A program made the translations under genes and the position numbers. Below are positions 35,026-47,537 of a DNA stretch of 64,000 nt, piece after piece (positions within the stretch are counted from its first letter, which is position 1; each line of letters opens with the position of its first letter). Source of the DNA: Capsaspora owczarzaki ATCC 30864 (Eukaryota > Opisthokonta > Filasterea); assembly GCF_000151315.2 (NCBI RefSeq), contig NW_011887297.1, positions 969,587 to 1,033,586 of the forward strand, read 5' to 3'. The notes beneath the pieces were generated by a model, which saw only the letters and a list, made by a program, of their open reading frames with translations, was not told the DNA's origin and did no database searches.

Positions 35026-37135
35026 CTACACCTGGTTGTCGCCCTGCTCGTTGGGGTCTAGTCCCAGTCGCATATCCAAAGCTTTCAAAGCAAGTTGTCT
35101 GTCGTTGACAAAAAAAATCAATGAGTTGAAAATCAGCGAAAAAGGTAACATACGTTTTTCGGCCGTGCAAAAAAACCAACCTTCGTCGCTCAGCATCGAC
35201 CGGCTTGGCATCGCCGATTGGAATGGGAGTAGCGGCAGTCATGATTTGTGATTGAGATGACGATACTGCGGCGGGAACAACTGGTCGGAAGGCTGTCGGG
35301 CCGGTGCCGATCGTGTAAAGCAACGAGCCGGCCTGCTGCTGCGACATTGTGTTTGAGTTGTTGGTCGGCCATGGTGGCACAATGTGCACCGATTGAAGAA
35401 GGCCATAGATGCTCGTCGACACCTTGTTAACAGCGGGCCTGGTTTGAGCGCAAACGAGCAAAAACAAGCAAACAAACAAACAACAAACAAGCGATCTCAT
35501 GAACACATGTTCCACGAGTGCACGGCAAGAGATTGGTCGGGGCCCGAAGCTTCGACTTACTGCACAGCCTCTGGGAAAAAGCTGGCCAGCGAAAAGACAT
35601 CGCCAAGATCGCCACGCGAGCCCTCGCGAGGCTGGAAAAAGCGCAGGTAGACCCAGCTCGTGACAATGCCAAACCACACAAAGAGAACGTCTTGCGGTGG
35701 GCTGATGCGGAAAACAGCAAGCAGCAAGCACAACAGGATGATGGCGCTTGGGAAGTGCTGCAGAACATCAAATCAAGTGAGCATGTGAGAGTTTCAGTTT
35801 AGAGAAGCACAAATGAAGAGTCAGTGCTCAACCACAAGAAACGATACCTTGGTGCGGACGCTGACAACGAGCATGTTGACAGAGTATTCGGGCGTGAGTT
35901 GCTTGAAAACAACACTCGAGCCAGCCAAAACGCCAATCAAGCCGCCGCAATGCGCGTAGCTGCGATGGGGTGGAGAAAAGCAAACAAAAACAAGCAAACA
36001 AGCAAACATGCAAGCAAACAAGCAAACAAACAAACGAACAAAACAAACGAACAAACAAACGAACAAACAAAAACAGAAAATCAACGATACGCTGTCAGCA
36101 CAGAATTTGCTTTGCTTTGAGAGCAATTCTTCGGTGGGAGCAAGACGTACATCAACTGCTCTTCACCGTAAAGGCGGAACGCCAAAACAATCACAAGAAA
36201 GGTTGCCACATTGGTGCCAACGTTCACGATCGAGATGAAGCGTGCGAGTTCCTTTCCTCCCCACAGCGGCTCGATAAACTTGCCAATCATCAGGATGGAC
36301 ATTGCGCATACCACAGCCTGCATGCAGCAAGATAAAAGTCAGCCGAGACAACAGCGAGGCAACAGCGAGACAATGCGTGGCATGAACTGCATAGCACAAC
36401 AAACGCACAAAGCACACAAATCGCCCCCTTACCGTGATGAATCGCGGCTCGGCAAATGCAGCCGTAAAGAATGTCCAAATGTAAATATGTGGCGGCACGA
36501 CACTGTACCCAAAACAAAACAACAACAACAACGAACGAATGCGCGCTGAGCAATGACGACGACCAGCGACACGGGCCAGCGAACCAGGGCCGACGTTTGT
36601 CGCGGCCGGGCGTGCACCACTTACAAGGCAGGCGTGAGTGCAATGTATCCATAGAACTCTGTCAGTGACAGCAGCCAGCCAACGAGGGTTGCGATGCAGA
36701 GCGAGCGCGAGACGGGCGGAGTGGCGCTCAGGCCCTCAAAGATCTTGGACTAGAGCAACCAAAGACAGTGAGTCAAACACACACACACACACACAAGGCA
36801 AATCGAATATCAGCACACACTCAGAAAGGCCCCCCTCCGCGCGAGATTCGGAGGTAAGGTCAAGGGAGAGAGAGCTGATCGCTGCCAGTAGTGGAGAGTT
36901 TGACGACGTGGACCATGGCTCGGTGGTCAAGAGTCGCCCCCCCCACCCCCCGGGGCTCCATCCCAGTGTTCTCAAGCCGCCTGCCTGGTTTGTCAGAGCC
37001 TTAGGTTGGAGGTTGCTTTTGCGCTGGCACGGTTGTTGAACGACATACACGCACGGTTGAAGGCTTTTATTTTTTTTTTTTTTTTTCGTTTTTCGTTGGT
37101 TGGGTTACCTGCACTGCCTGCAGCCGAGACGCCAT
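35026..37135 (-). CDS. TMEM115: TMEM115-like Golgi multi-pass membrane protein
   Basis: 342 aa in eight exons: 37135-37109, 36749-36625, 36502-36433, 36317-36151, 35959-35848, 35757-35561, 35438-35181, 35098-35026; all phases close. The rhomboid-like core of the DUF1751/TMEM115 family is clear: PPHIYIWTFFTAAF, IEPLWGGKELARFISIVN, YAHCGGLIGVLAGSSVVFKQ, then LFVWFGIVTSWVYLRFFQPR and GDLGDVFSLASFFPEAVQ. It lacks the Ser/His pair of active rhomboid proteases, as do other TMEM115 proteins. About five or six hydrophobic segments are present. The cytosolic tail ends RRQLALKALDMRLG. Animal TMEM115 acts in Golgi-to-ER retrograde transport. Introns contain long CAAA/TTTG repeats (for example 35994-36072). 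Confidence 0.9.
35994..36072. repeat. (CAAA)n-type repeat in a TMEM115 intron
   Basis: AAGCAAACAAACAAAC and GAACAAACAAAC units in the intron between exons 36317-36151 and 35959-35848. It produces open frames (poly-KQTN) that are not genes. Confidence 0.85.
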
Positions 37136-37315
37136 GTTGGAAGAGTGAGTGAGTGCCATTGATGGAGAAGGAAAAGAAGAAGAAGAAAAAAACCCAAAAG
37201 GGTCCATCTCACTGTCAATATATTGATAGCAAAATCCCCAATGGTGAACGAAACACGGTTTAAGTCGATACTGTCAAAATCGAAACTACTCAGACACTCG
37301 TTGCAATAAAAAAAA

Positions 37316-39661
37316 TCATGCTCGACGCGCTCGTCGCCGTTGCAACGCCCGGAAGGAAGCATATAGACCTGCCACAGTAACACCAATGGCCAAGCCAAGG
37401 GTCAGCAGGGACGAGCCGCTGAACAAACCCGCACTGTCACCGTCAGACGGAGCCCGTCGATCGATGCTGTCATCGCCGGTATGCCGCGAATGAACAAAGG
37501 TCTCGGCATACGTTGGCTCTGATCGCAAACTCGAGCTGGCCTGATCGACGCTTTCCAGTTGTCGACTGCCGAGGTCAGACTCTGCCGCGGCAGCAGGCGG
37601 CAAAACAACCACTTGGTTTCGGCCAAAGGTCACTGTCTTCTTCTTTGAAGGAGAGCCGGGTTCGGCGGAGCGGCTGCTGGCACCCTTCAGAAGCTCAGCG
37701 CACGCCGCGTCCGTTGCCACATCCAGTGGTGTTTCGTTGCTGTCATCGCAATCCATCGTCCGAGCCCCTGCTTCCAGTAGCAGTTCAATGGCCTTCAAGT
37801 GGCTACATGCCGCCGCTGATCAAGCAGAGGAACAATAGGGAGAAGATTCAGCGACATTTCGAAAAAGACAGAAAAGAACATGGAACAACTTAAACAAATG
37901 CTGCTGCGCCAAAGAGCAACAAGGACAACCTCGTTGAACCAACTGACATACCGTAGTGTAATGCAGTTTGCAGCGAAGAATCCTGAAACCGAAGGGGAGG
38001 GGGGGGGAAAACCAAAACAGTCAATGTGTGTGAAAATGCACAACTCTGGAACAACACAGATACCGAATCAACAAAGCTTTACCCGAATGTGCACGTCGGC
38101 GCCGTTATTCAATAGTACTTCAATAATAGGCACATGTCCACGGTCAGACGCCCAATGAAGCAAAGCCATACCCTACAAAAAGAGGCGGCGATGTGAGCAA
38201 ATCGGCCGTGACCCAAACGACACTATGACGCGAACGAGCACCCACCTCATCGTCTTGTTGATCAACGTCGGCTCCTTTAGCCAACAACAGCGCCACTTTA
38301 TCCACATTTCCTTCTTGGCACCAGTCGATGATGGTTTTGTCTCCGTCACTGCAGGTTGGTGTGGGACATGACACGTGCGAAACAAAAGTGAGTGCGCGGA
38401 CCACAAGGAAGCAATGTCTCATCCTTGCTCTGCCCCCCCTCCCGGCCTCCAACAGATACAACAAATCAAACAGCAAGAGGGTACTGACGCTGCTTCGGCC
38501 TCTGTTCGTGCCATCGTGCTCACAACGACAAATCCGGTTTTGCTGGCTTTCATCTGTCTTTTCTTTCTCTCGGCTTTGGTTTCAATGACTCGTTTCTATC
38601 ACAGCCGCAGCAACAGCAGCAGCAGCAGCAGCAACAGTCAAACACGACAGACATGAGCCAGCAGTTTCAGTGGGGATTTGACAAACTCGGTTCAGCAATT
38701 CTCACCGGCGCTGCAGGCACATATGTTGGGTCCAACTCTTGCATGTATGCGAGGTACTCTTTCATGGACTGTTCTTTGGGCATGTCTCCCATGGCGTTCC
38801 ACGCATCCCTGAAGTGTGAAGATGTTTTGCAATTGAGCAGCGTTTGCATTTTTCGCCTTGTTTGTTTTTTTCATCTGCAAAGTAACATACCACTTTGCTC
38901 TGCCAACAAAATCAAGCATGCCAGGTCGCTGCGTGTTGCACTTGCCCTCAGCACCCTGAGGGAACGCAAAGAAACAATGTTAGCAAGTCGTCGGTTTCAG
39001 AGCAGACACCAATGTCGCCGGTTTCTGCAACATACCTGCTTGTAAAACCCATACAGCTTCAATTTCTGAGGATTGCTAAGTTCAGCGAGCCTTGGTGCCG
39101 TTTTGATGTACTCGACGGCAGCGAGGAACTGGTCCTGAATGGATTCGAGCGGTTGCTGGGGTGCATCGTCTGGAGTGTCCTCATCATCGTCGTCGTCCTC
39201 GTCCTCGTCGTCCTCATCATCATCGTCGTCATCGTCGTCATCGTCTGACTCCAAGTCTGAGGCGTCATTGGCTTGATCTTCTTGCTGCTCGTTCGCGTCG
39301 TCGTCCTGGTCGTCGTCCTGGTCGTCCTGGTCGTCCTGGTCGTCGGTCTCTTCTTGACCACGACGACTCTCATTGTGAGGAGACGTCCGCTGGCTCTCTG
39401 TCGTCGCTTGTGAGCGCTTGTGCGACCCGCCATTCACGCCGACGCCAACGAGGGGAGCAGCGCCGCCAGAGTGGAGCGCGACTGGCGGAACGTCTCGCAG
39501 GGTCGCTGCCGGCGAGTAGCTCCAAGCACTCGCACTCAAGCGCAGTGTCGAGCCAGCAGCACCTCCAGATTGCTGGCTGGCGAGTGCAGCAGCGAGCAGC
39601 GGGGTTGCCGACGCCGACGGCGACCCCGTTGAGTTGTCTGCACCAGCCCCTGCACGACGAC

Positions 39662-39701
<40 letters not shown>

Positions 39702-40037
39702 TTGTTCTTGTTGTTGTTGTTGTCGCTTGTGCTGGTGGGTTTGTGCTCCACCGCCAAACACCTCGCTGCTGCCGCCGTCGTCATCGTCTTCGGAGAGCAG
39801 CGGACTGGCGCTTCGCTCAAACTCGTCGTCCTCCAGCTCGCCACCGACTGCTGCTGCGACTGCTGCTGCTGCTGCGGCTGCAATCTGCGTCGTCGAGCCC
39901 AAGCCCTCGCCGGCTGTCGTTGTCGCCGCTGTCCCCGAAGCAGTCGACTTGAGTTGCTGCTGGTCGCGAAAGTGCTGGCGTTGCGCGTGAATGTTGGCTG
40001 CAGCCTTCATTGGCGAGAACGCACTGATGGCGCTCAT
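37316..40037 (-). CDS. ACBD6: ACBD6-like acyl-CoA-binding/ankyrin protein with C-terminal membrane anchor
   Basis: 666 aa in eight exons: 40037-39036, 38955-38891, 38808-38706, 38595-38489, 38348-38246, 38172-38083, 37982-37952, 37815-37316. About 290 N-terminal residues are low-complexity (poly-A, a 16-20-residue poly-Q coded by CAG/CAA at 39661-39720, acidic runs). The ACB domain follows: DQFLAAVEYIKTAP, NPQKLKLYGFYKQ, DFVGRAKWDAWNAMG, SMKEYLAYMQELDP. Then ACBD6-type ankyrin repeats: DKTIIDWCQEGNVDKV, GMALLHWASDRGHVPII, TALHYAA. The family link TGFVVVS before the ankyrins matches ACBD6. Unlike soluble human ACBD6, the C-terminus has one hydrophobic helix (LLTLGLAIGVTVAGLYASF) followed by RALQRRRARRA, a tail-anchor layout as in ACBD5. 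It is divergent from ATG5. Confidence 0.88.
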
Positions 40038-40258
40038 CGTAGAGACTGTGTCAAAAATAAAACTAAAAAGAAGAAGAAGAAGAGTGAAGGGGAAGAGTGA
40101 GGGGGAAGAGTGAGGGGGAACAATGATAGTGTTTTGCATTGAATGTTGTAACAGTCCCCAGTGAAGCACCGAGCATTGAGCAACGTGAATGTTTTGATCA
40201 AACACACACATACATCTTCCCCAAACAAGTCAAAGTACAGTCTCTTTCTTTGAACAAA
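40038..40258. promoter_or_regulatory. Short divergent promoter between ACBD6 (-) and ATG5 (+)
   Basis: 221 nt separate the two start codons. It contains three copies of a GAAGAGTGAGGGG-like unit at 40080-40119 and no other gene. A bidirectional promoter is inferred from distance and orientation. Confidence 0.6.
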
Positions 40259-42150
40259 ATGGCGGACGACCGTGAGATTGAGCGCCAGATCTGGGAGGGC
40301 AAAGTGCCCATTGTGTTCAACCTCGCGCAGAGTGAAGTCACCGGCGACGAGCCGCCAGAGCCATACTATGTGAGGCCCTCTCTTTTGAATCGGGAGGCCG
40401 AGGGAGCTTGCTTGTGGTGAAGCCAACAACGCAGCCAGCGGGGGAAAGAGCAAAAGCGAGCCGAGACCTGTGATGGGCGGCGGTGGAACCGAGCGCTCAC
40501 CGACCCTTGGAAAACCCAGTGGTGGACCTCGGTTCACAACGCCAGTGGAGCCGCAGTGTGGTGGGAGCGGAAGCGAGGGAGAGAGACAGACAGAGAGCCA
40601 GACAGATAGAGAGACTGACAACTCGTTCACCACTTTGCTGCTGCAGCGCGCTTCCGTGTCCGTTCTGCTCGGTCCAGCACCTGTTTTGGGGGAGGAGGGG
40701 AGGGTTTGGGGTTTTGGGAGATGGGGATGCTGCACTCGACCCCAACAGTGAACCCGTCGACTTGCATTCAAAACGCCTCGTTTTCAATGTCGCTTTTTAT
40801 TTTTTATTGTTCCGCTTTGGCGCTTCTTGTCGCTCACTGATGACGCTGCCCTACTACTGATGCTGATGCTGATGATACTGATGCTGACGATGCTGCTGAT
40901 GATGATGATGATGATGATTTTTGATCCATCTATTCTGTTTTTCTGATATATAGTTGCTTGCACCGCGGTGCTCGTACTTGCCGCTCGTCACGACCAAGGT
41001 CAAGAAGCACTTCCAGTCCACAGGCACCGACACGGAGGACGAGATGTGGTTTGACTATGCCGGACAGGCACTCAAATGGTAAACCCTCGTCCAAATGAAA
41101 TGAATGAATGCTTCCATCGTCGTCGTATCCGCCGCTTCTCCCCTCTTCTCATTTCTTGCTGGACATGGTTTTGTCTGGCTCTTTGAACTGTGCAGGCATT
41201 ACCCGATCGGCGTCTTGTTCGACTTTTACGGATCTCCATCGCAGCTGCCTTGGAGCGTGACAGTCCATTTTCAGGGCTTTCCTGAAGACGAGGTCTTGCG
41301 CTGTCCCGACAAGGAGACGGTGGAGACCCATATGATTGCCACCATCAAAGAGGTATGCCATTCGAAATTTCAGAGGGAGAGTTGGCTCGAGGCGGAGGGT
41401 GGGGGGGGGGGAAGCAAGCGGCGCGCGCGGTCGCTGACTTGTTGTTTGTTGTTGTTTTTCGGTTGTTGTCCTTGCTGTTGCCCTGAAATTAGGCCGACTA
41501 CCTCAAGAACGGCTCCACCAAAAAGCTGCTTGCCATGCTGAAAAAAGATCAAAAGCAGCTGTGGATGGGCCTCAAAACCTGTAAGGCGATCAGCTCTGTT
41601 CTGAAGTGTGGCAAAAAAAGCGTTGCTTCTCACCCCCTTGGTTTGCACCCTTCCTTTTTTGATCCCAACCCCCTTCCGCCTCCCCCCCCCGCCTGCAGTC
41701 AAGTTTGATCAGTTTTGGAGCGTCAACAAGCGGTTAACACAACGCGACGAAACAGATCCATTCAAGAACGTGCCATTCCGCATTTACGTGCCAGACCAGC
41801 CCGTGCTGCAGGAGCCATTCCCTCCGTTCCGTCAGGACGGTTCTGAGTACACACTCGGCGATCTGCTTGCTACCGTTCTGCCAGAGCTGTTCCCCGCCGA
41901 ACGCGTCTCGCCCTTCCTTGTGGCATTCAATGCCGCTGCCGCTGAAGCTCGCGCTGCCGAAGGTGGTGCGCCAGAGGACGTGCCGGTTGCGCCGCCCTCC
42001 TCCCTTGGAAAGCAGGTGGAGTTGCCTCAGATTGTGCTCCATGGCATCTCCCCTGCGTTCGAGACACCCTTGCTCTGGTTGGGCGAGCACTGCTGCTACC
42101 CCGACAACTTTTTGCACATTTGCATTTTGCCCAGCGAGCTTACTGCATGA
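40259..42150 (+). CDS. ATG5: Autophagy protein ATG5
   Basis: 310 aa in five exons: 40259-40369, 40954-41078, 41196-41352, 41493-41580, 41699-42150. ATG5 is conjugated to ATG12 and, with ATG16, acts as the E3 that lipidates ATG8/LC3. The sequence follows the family from end to end: REIERQIWEGKVPIVFNL, LLAPRCSYLPLVTTKVKKHF, HYPIGVLFDFYGS, the ATG12-acceptor lysine context IKEADYLKNGS (Lys about 136, equivalent to human Lys130), KDQKQLWMGLKTFKFDQFW, VPFRIYV, TLGDLL and the C-terminal LHGI...ETPLLWLGEHCCYPDNFLHICI. It has two ubiquitin-like halves around a helical bundle, as usual. Length is close to the family norm (275-310). Intron 1 is long (584 nt) and repeat-bearing. Confidence 0.95.
40857..40917 (+). 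repeat. (GAT/GCT)n microsatellite in ATG5 intron 1
   Basis: TGATGCTGATGATGATGATG-like repeat about 35 nt upstream of the exon-2 acceptor; non-coding. Confidence 0.85.
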
Positions 42151-42491
42151 ACAGGGCAGCCGCACCCCCAGAACAGACCAGAATACTCGCTCCTGCCATG
42201 TCGACTTTTCGTGTGACTTGTGAGAGAGGTTTTTGTTGCGATGGATTTTTTTTTGGCTGGTGTTTTCTTATTGATCAGCCTTTTGAATAGTAAATGAATG
42301 TTTGTTTGTTTGTTTGTTTGCTTGTTCATTTCAATCCAAATGGCAGGCGAACTGGAGTTGACGCGGCTCGCCAAACTATGACCGACCGAAAACACGAGAC
42401 TGCTGCTTGACAAATGCGAAATGAAAGACAACAATCAAAACCAATAATGTCGATAACGTATTGCTATGTACATAGAGTAGGGACACAAAGG
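42151..42491. other. Convergent 3' region of ATG5 and ZMYND19
   Basis: 341 nt between opposing stop codons with a (GTTT)n run at 42300-42324. Expected to contain both 3' UTRs; nothing else recognised. Confidence 0.6.
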
Positions 42492-44103
42492 CTAGCGCAA
42501 TGCTGGCAAGACTTGCGGCGTCGAACTTGACCGCTCAGAGACGACACGGCGGGAATTTTGTGGCGGATCAGTGGACGGTAGACGACACTCTTTGCGGTGA
42601 TGCTTCCAATCAAGCTGGAAGATTTGCGGAGAGTCACAGAAGTCAGCAACCCATCTTGCTCACAAGAGCCCCCCCCCATCAACCACGAAATCACCACAAA
42701 CACACATACCTGCTGGCAGCGCTCACCGCAATACCGAACATGACGACATCGCGAGCACACCATAAACTGGCGTAAATCTGGCTCCAACTTGCAGCACGGG
42801 CTGTGGTGGCATTCGTAGAGCAACGCGCAGTCTGGAGAAGTCGCGTCCTCGAACATGTCTCCATTCCCGTTGAGAACTGTGGGTGCAAATACGACGCAAT
42901 CACGCGCCACTCCACCGACCGTGTTGATCATGAAGTGCAGCGGGGATGCGACAGAGTCCAAGCGAGCGGGGCCGGACGTCAGAGCAAGGGGTGGTGCGAT
43001 TGTGGTTCTTGTGGCTGGCACAGGGTCAGCAAGCGCCAGTGGCGGTGCGTTCACGGCATCAACAGTGTCGTCGTCCGAGGCGAGAGTGCCGGGATTTATT
43101 GACGCAAGCTCGTCGTCTCGGTACGGCGGCAGCTGCGTCAGCGCTGCACGATAAAGGCTTGTCTCGCTTGTTCGAATATCAACGTCTGTGGGATCCATGT
43201 TGCTAAAATCGCCATCGCCGCGACTCAGTGGAGCCAATTCCAGATTGCTCAACCGATTATCCACTGTAATTCCGTTTCGATGGACGACATGGCAACCTGC
43301 CGGTATGGCGCCCTTATGATGCAACCTGACGGAGGCGACGAGTCAATAGCAGCAATCCAACAGGGGGTCAGTCGAGACCAGAAGCACGTTGAAAAGGCAA
43401 TCGAGAAAAACAAAAAACCAAACCAAAACGAAAATACAGGCAACGTACCACAGTAGCTCGTGGAAATGTCCATCAGCCGAGGCCGAATGAGCGTTTGGTG
43501 CAGAACTTGAATTCAAAGAAGCCGGGCTTTCGGGAGGCGACGAAGACGAGCCTACGGATGGGATTTCAAGGCCCGGTGCAGCAGCAGAGCTCGAGCTGGC
43601 AGCGGGCGAACTGCCGCCGCCGCCGACGCCATTACTACTACTCGTGGTTTCACGCATAATCATGGACATGAGCAGCTGCTGTCGGGCAGCCGGCGTGGCG
43701 GTGGCGAATGACGTGAGCACTCGACCGCCGGGCCCGTTCGCTCGCGAGGACTCGGCCGGCTCGAAGGCATATGCGAAAATCTTGGCTGCATTTCCATTGC
43801 GATCGACCTCCAAGCTCGCCTGTGAGTCAAGACGGAAGCGAGAGCCGGTGTGAGCAACGCTTAGGTCGAACCACACACAACAGCAACAAACCACGCTCAC
43901 ACGAACGTCCACCCCAAAAAAACCAAAGCAAAAGGGCACGAGAACGGGATGTTTTGGGGAGTGGTGCAGATGGGGCTGAGGATACTGACGTGGTAGCAGA
44001 ACTGGCGGACGAAAGGGATGTCGACGACATCAATCAGCATGTACTTGTGCTTGCCACACACTTTGCCCAGATGGACAATGCCGAGCTTGAGCCCGCGAGA
44101 CAT
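42492..44103 (-). CDS. ZMYND19: ZMYND19-like MYND zinc-finger protein
   Basis: 407 aa in four exons: 44103-43990, 43819-43449, 43325-42710, 42614-42492. The N-terminus MSRGLKLGIVHLGKVCGKHKYMLID and DIPFVRQFCY match ZMYND19 ([24 protein letters not shown]), followed by [48 protein letters not shown] (an HNH-like motif typical of the family) and a C-terminal MYND finger, YECHHSPC...CSRCRHVRYCGERCQQLDWKHHRKEC, completed by the last exon. Human ZMYND19 (MIZIP) binds the MCH receptor 1 and tubulin. Insertions absent from the human protein are a Ser/Ala/Gly-rich segment of about 80 residues before the HNH-like part and about 130 residues before the MYND. Start is fixed by family alignment. Confidence 0.9.
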
Positions 44104-44506
44104 GAGGTTGCCGACCAGCTAAAAAGAAAAAAAAGCCGAAAGGAAGGGGAAGGAGGAGTGAGAAGAGGAAGAGGAAGCGCTTTCCAAAGCCAAACAAATG
44201 GTGAAACAAAAAGACTGAGACTTCGACTGAAGCTTTATTAGACACAAAGGTCTGAATGAATGAGCGAATTGAACAAACAGCGGTGTGTCGCTTGAAGAAT
44301 CGTTGGATGCGGGGGGGGGGCGGGAAAACCAAACAACAACATCAATGATTGAAAGCGGACGAAACGAAACAGATGGAGAGACAGAATGACACAGAGCAAG
44401 CAACACACAAAGACATAGTACCAACAAAAACGAGGCGGAGCCGGGGAAACACGACGAAAACACCAACAAAAGGATGCGGCAAAGAAACGAACAAAAACAA
44501 ACTCTT
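44104..44506. promoter_or_regulatory. Gap between ZMYND19 and the end of SCAI
   Basis: 403 nt between two minus-strand genes; expected to hold the ZMYND19 promoter and SCAI 3' UTR. Purine-rich at 44120-44185. No gene recognised. Confidence 0.5.
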
Positions 44507-47213
44507 TTAAACATAGAGATTTTGTACACGAAGTTCGTTGACCAACTCCTTGAAGGCATTCACGACGCCAGGTTGTTCGTAAACGCTCGATGGAATGGCC
44601 GGCGAGCTCTGCGGCTGATTGGAAGGCTGCAGAACAACCAAGTACACAGATCGGTCAGAGGATTAGCACTGTCCATCATCGTGCTTCAAGGGCAGCCAAA
44701 GTCAAAAAACAAACGACTCACCACGTTGCGAGTTTCCTTGTGATGCCGCATGGTGATTGCACACAAGACAAAGCGCAGAATCTGGTGACGCAAAAAGTCA
44801 TCAAAGAGGAAGCTGAGGATGGCGACATCCGTGTCCTCGGCGCTGTCAAGTGCACGAAGCACGTGCCCGTTGAAGCGGTCGAGTTGCACGGCGGCGCTGT
44901 CCCAGCGGGCGCGCGCCAAGTCCGTCAGCCCGGAAATGTGCGCGAGGGCGAGCAAAGGGGAATACAGGAAGAGCGTAAACAAGCTGCCGCGTTGCGACTC
45001 TTCTGAATTCGCCAGCTTGCCGAACGATGCGGGCGACATGAGTGACATGGTCGGTTGGCCAAAGGAATTTGGCATGTTCTGAAAAAGGGGGGGGGGAATG
45101 AAAGAAAGAAAGAACAACAACAACAACAAAAAAAAAAAGTCAGAAAATCTAACCACTCTTCACGCTGCAAAGCAACAACAATCCACGCGTGAATCGCGTA
45201 CAGCAAATGCTTGACTGTTGGGACTATCGATAATCACAAAGAATGGCTTGCGAGTGAAGGCCAAAATGTCTGCAAGATACAGAGCCTTGGCAGAAACACT
45301 CGCGCTCGCGTTGTTGGGTTCGACTTCGGCTCCGCTGGGTGACGTCTCAGCACGGGACGACATGTGCACACCACCAGTAGAGTAAGCTCCTGCGTGACCA
45401 AGCAAAAGTTGAGCAAGCTTGCGACAGAAAAAAACAAAAAAAAAAAAAACGCAAAAAACCCCAAACGCGGGACAACAGCTATGAATGTACCTTGATCAGC
45501 TTTGGCAGCCAACCCATCGGCAGAGACATACAACAACAAAACTCCATTCGGATTGAGCTCCTACCAAAGTTCAAGGAATACAGCAGTGTCAGTTTTGTTT
45601 GAACAAGTTTAGCAAGGGTCGAAAATTACGCAGGTACCTTGTGTGCCGTCACCAGGAAGAGCAGCAGCTGGCTAATCGTTGGCTTGTATAGCAAGTATTT
45701 GTGCGGGTTTGCACGGCGAGCTAGAGCGGTGGTGCCATCTTGATGGTGATTCTACAACAGCAGAGGATGAGCCAGCACATCACAACGTTTCGACCAACAT
45801 CAAGCCGTCATACCTTTTCATCGTCAGCACGTGCATCAGATTTAATGGCCTCCAGTTGCAAGCCTGCACCGCTCTGCGATCGAGGCTCGGGCGTCCGCTC
45901 GAGGGCTTGAAGCATGCGGTACATGTCCAACGTGAGTTCGCTGAATTTGATCTAACCAAACATCAAAAGGACGACATCAGTGAGTGCAAAAAGCGTCCAA
46001 CTGCCCAACAGCACAGGGAGGAACAAAAACATCAGATGCGGGGGACCCCCCCCAAACGCACTTGCTGATGCGACGCTCCGACAAGAATGCTTTCTTGGAG
46101 GCGCAGGAAGAAGACTGGCTTGACTCGAGGTTTTTGCAGCGAAGGAAGAATGATGTTGGCAGTAGAATCTTCAAGCGGTAGGCGGTGATTTAGCGCCGAC
46201 GAGATGATGGCGTTCGTTTGATCCGAGATGAGGAGCACTGCATCGGCCTGGGGATTGTGGTGTTATTCCAAAGTCAGCAAATTAAATTCCACTGCTTGCT
46301 GGCAAGAACGCAAGCGAACGAGAATTACTCACCGAAAGGAATGCCTGCAGCTCTTGCAGCACCAGCTGCCACTCGGCACCGTCGGAGGGCTTGAAGGTGC
46401 CAATGTACTCTTCAATATGCTCCTTCAGCTTGACAACAAGGTCGGCCACGTGCTCATGTCGGTTGAGCAGCAGACACACGACAATAAAGCGAGCATAGTA
46501 TCGCAGCTTCTTGATGGCCAACTCCGCTCTGCAATGAACACAAGATGAGAATGTGCACAAAAAAAAAAAAAAAAATCAACGAAAAAAAGCAACAAAAAAA
46601 GAGCAACAAAAAGTAGCAAAACCAGCCATACTTCTTTTCTCGCATCACAGCAGAAAAGTACATGCGTGAGCGAATCGCCTCGTAAAAGACAAACGATTCA
46701 AACAGGTAACTTGTTTCGCTGGTGCGCAAGTAGTAGTGGTAGTACAGCTGTGCAATCTTGGAGGCGATTTCGCCAATTTCCCAACGCTTGAGTCCGTACT
46801 TGAGATCAAGCACCTGAAATGAGTTCAAACACAACAAAAAGGGGGCACACATCCGACAAGGTGAGAACGAGGTCAGAAAAACGAAGAGATTTTTTTTTTC
46901 GATTTTTTTTTTTTTTTTTTCCCCCTTTGTCGAATTGAATGCAAAACAAACAAACCTGGCGATGCTGCTGCTGGAACTTCCACAGCCGCGTGTACACGTC
47001 GAAGGTGCGGGCGAAATGCGGATGCCAGTGCTTCTGGCCATACTGCGGCAGGTCGCGCAGGCCGTGGAAGAGCTCCTGCGACTTTTCAATGAGATAGATG
47101 AACTCGTCGGTGATTTTGCGTTCGGCGACGGTCGGCGGGGTCGCGATGCCCGGCACACCCGCATGCGGGACCCCAACCGAGGTGGCAGCAGCAGAGGACG
47201 ACGAAGATCCTGC

Positions 47214-47249
<36 letters not shown>

Positions 47250-47537
47250 TGGGCCACTGGAAGAGTGGTGGTGGAGGTGGTGCTGGTGTTGTTGCTGGCC
47301 TTGTTGGCCCGCGCCTCCTGCTGTAGAGTTGCTGCTTGAGGGCGCTGCCGCATGCGCAGGGGCGGCGGTCACTGCTGCCGATGCAGCGTGCTGGTCGTGC
47401 GTGTTGGCATACGCGCCTGCGCCTGCGCCTGGCTGGGCAGTCGGCTGTTCGTGGCCCTGTTGGGCTCCGCTGGTTCTCAATGCCGCTGCTTGTGGGGCTG
47501 TCGTACTTGTCTGCACCGACTCGGCAGGAGTAGCCAT
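44507..47537 (-). CDS. SCAI: SCAI-like protein (suppressor of cancer cell invasion family)
   Basis: 710 aa in ten exons: 47537-46956, 46813-46632, 46528-46333, 46247-46062, 45951-45814, 45751-45638, 45560-45491, 45389-45202, 45078-44722, 44626-44507. All join in phase. After an N-terminal Ala/Gln/Ser-rich tract of about 140 residues the match to SCAI is continuous: SQELFHGLRDLPQYGQKHW, ARTFDVYTRLWKFQQQHRQ, KYGLKRWEIGEIASKIAQLY, KKLRYYARFIVVCLLLNR, KFSELTLDMYRMLQALE, NPHKYLLYKPTISQLLLFL, FTRKPFFVIIDSPNS and QRGSLFTLFLYSPLLA. Animal SCAI is a nuclear cofactor that inhibits MRTF/SRF transcription and acts with 53BP1 in DNA repair. The (CAG)n Ala/Gln tract at 47216-47250 is a repeat within the coding sequence. 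Confidence 0.92.

Noticed and set aside
38375-38656. 93-codon plus-strand ORF with a membrane helix (NPVLLAFICLFFLSALVSM)
   Set aside because: It lies opposite an ACBD6 exon (38595-38489) that is needed to connect the ACB and ankyrin parts in phase and that matches the ACBD6 linker TGF-VVS. The plus frame is the shadow.
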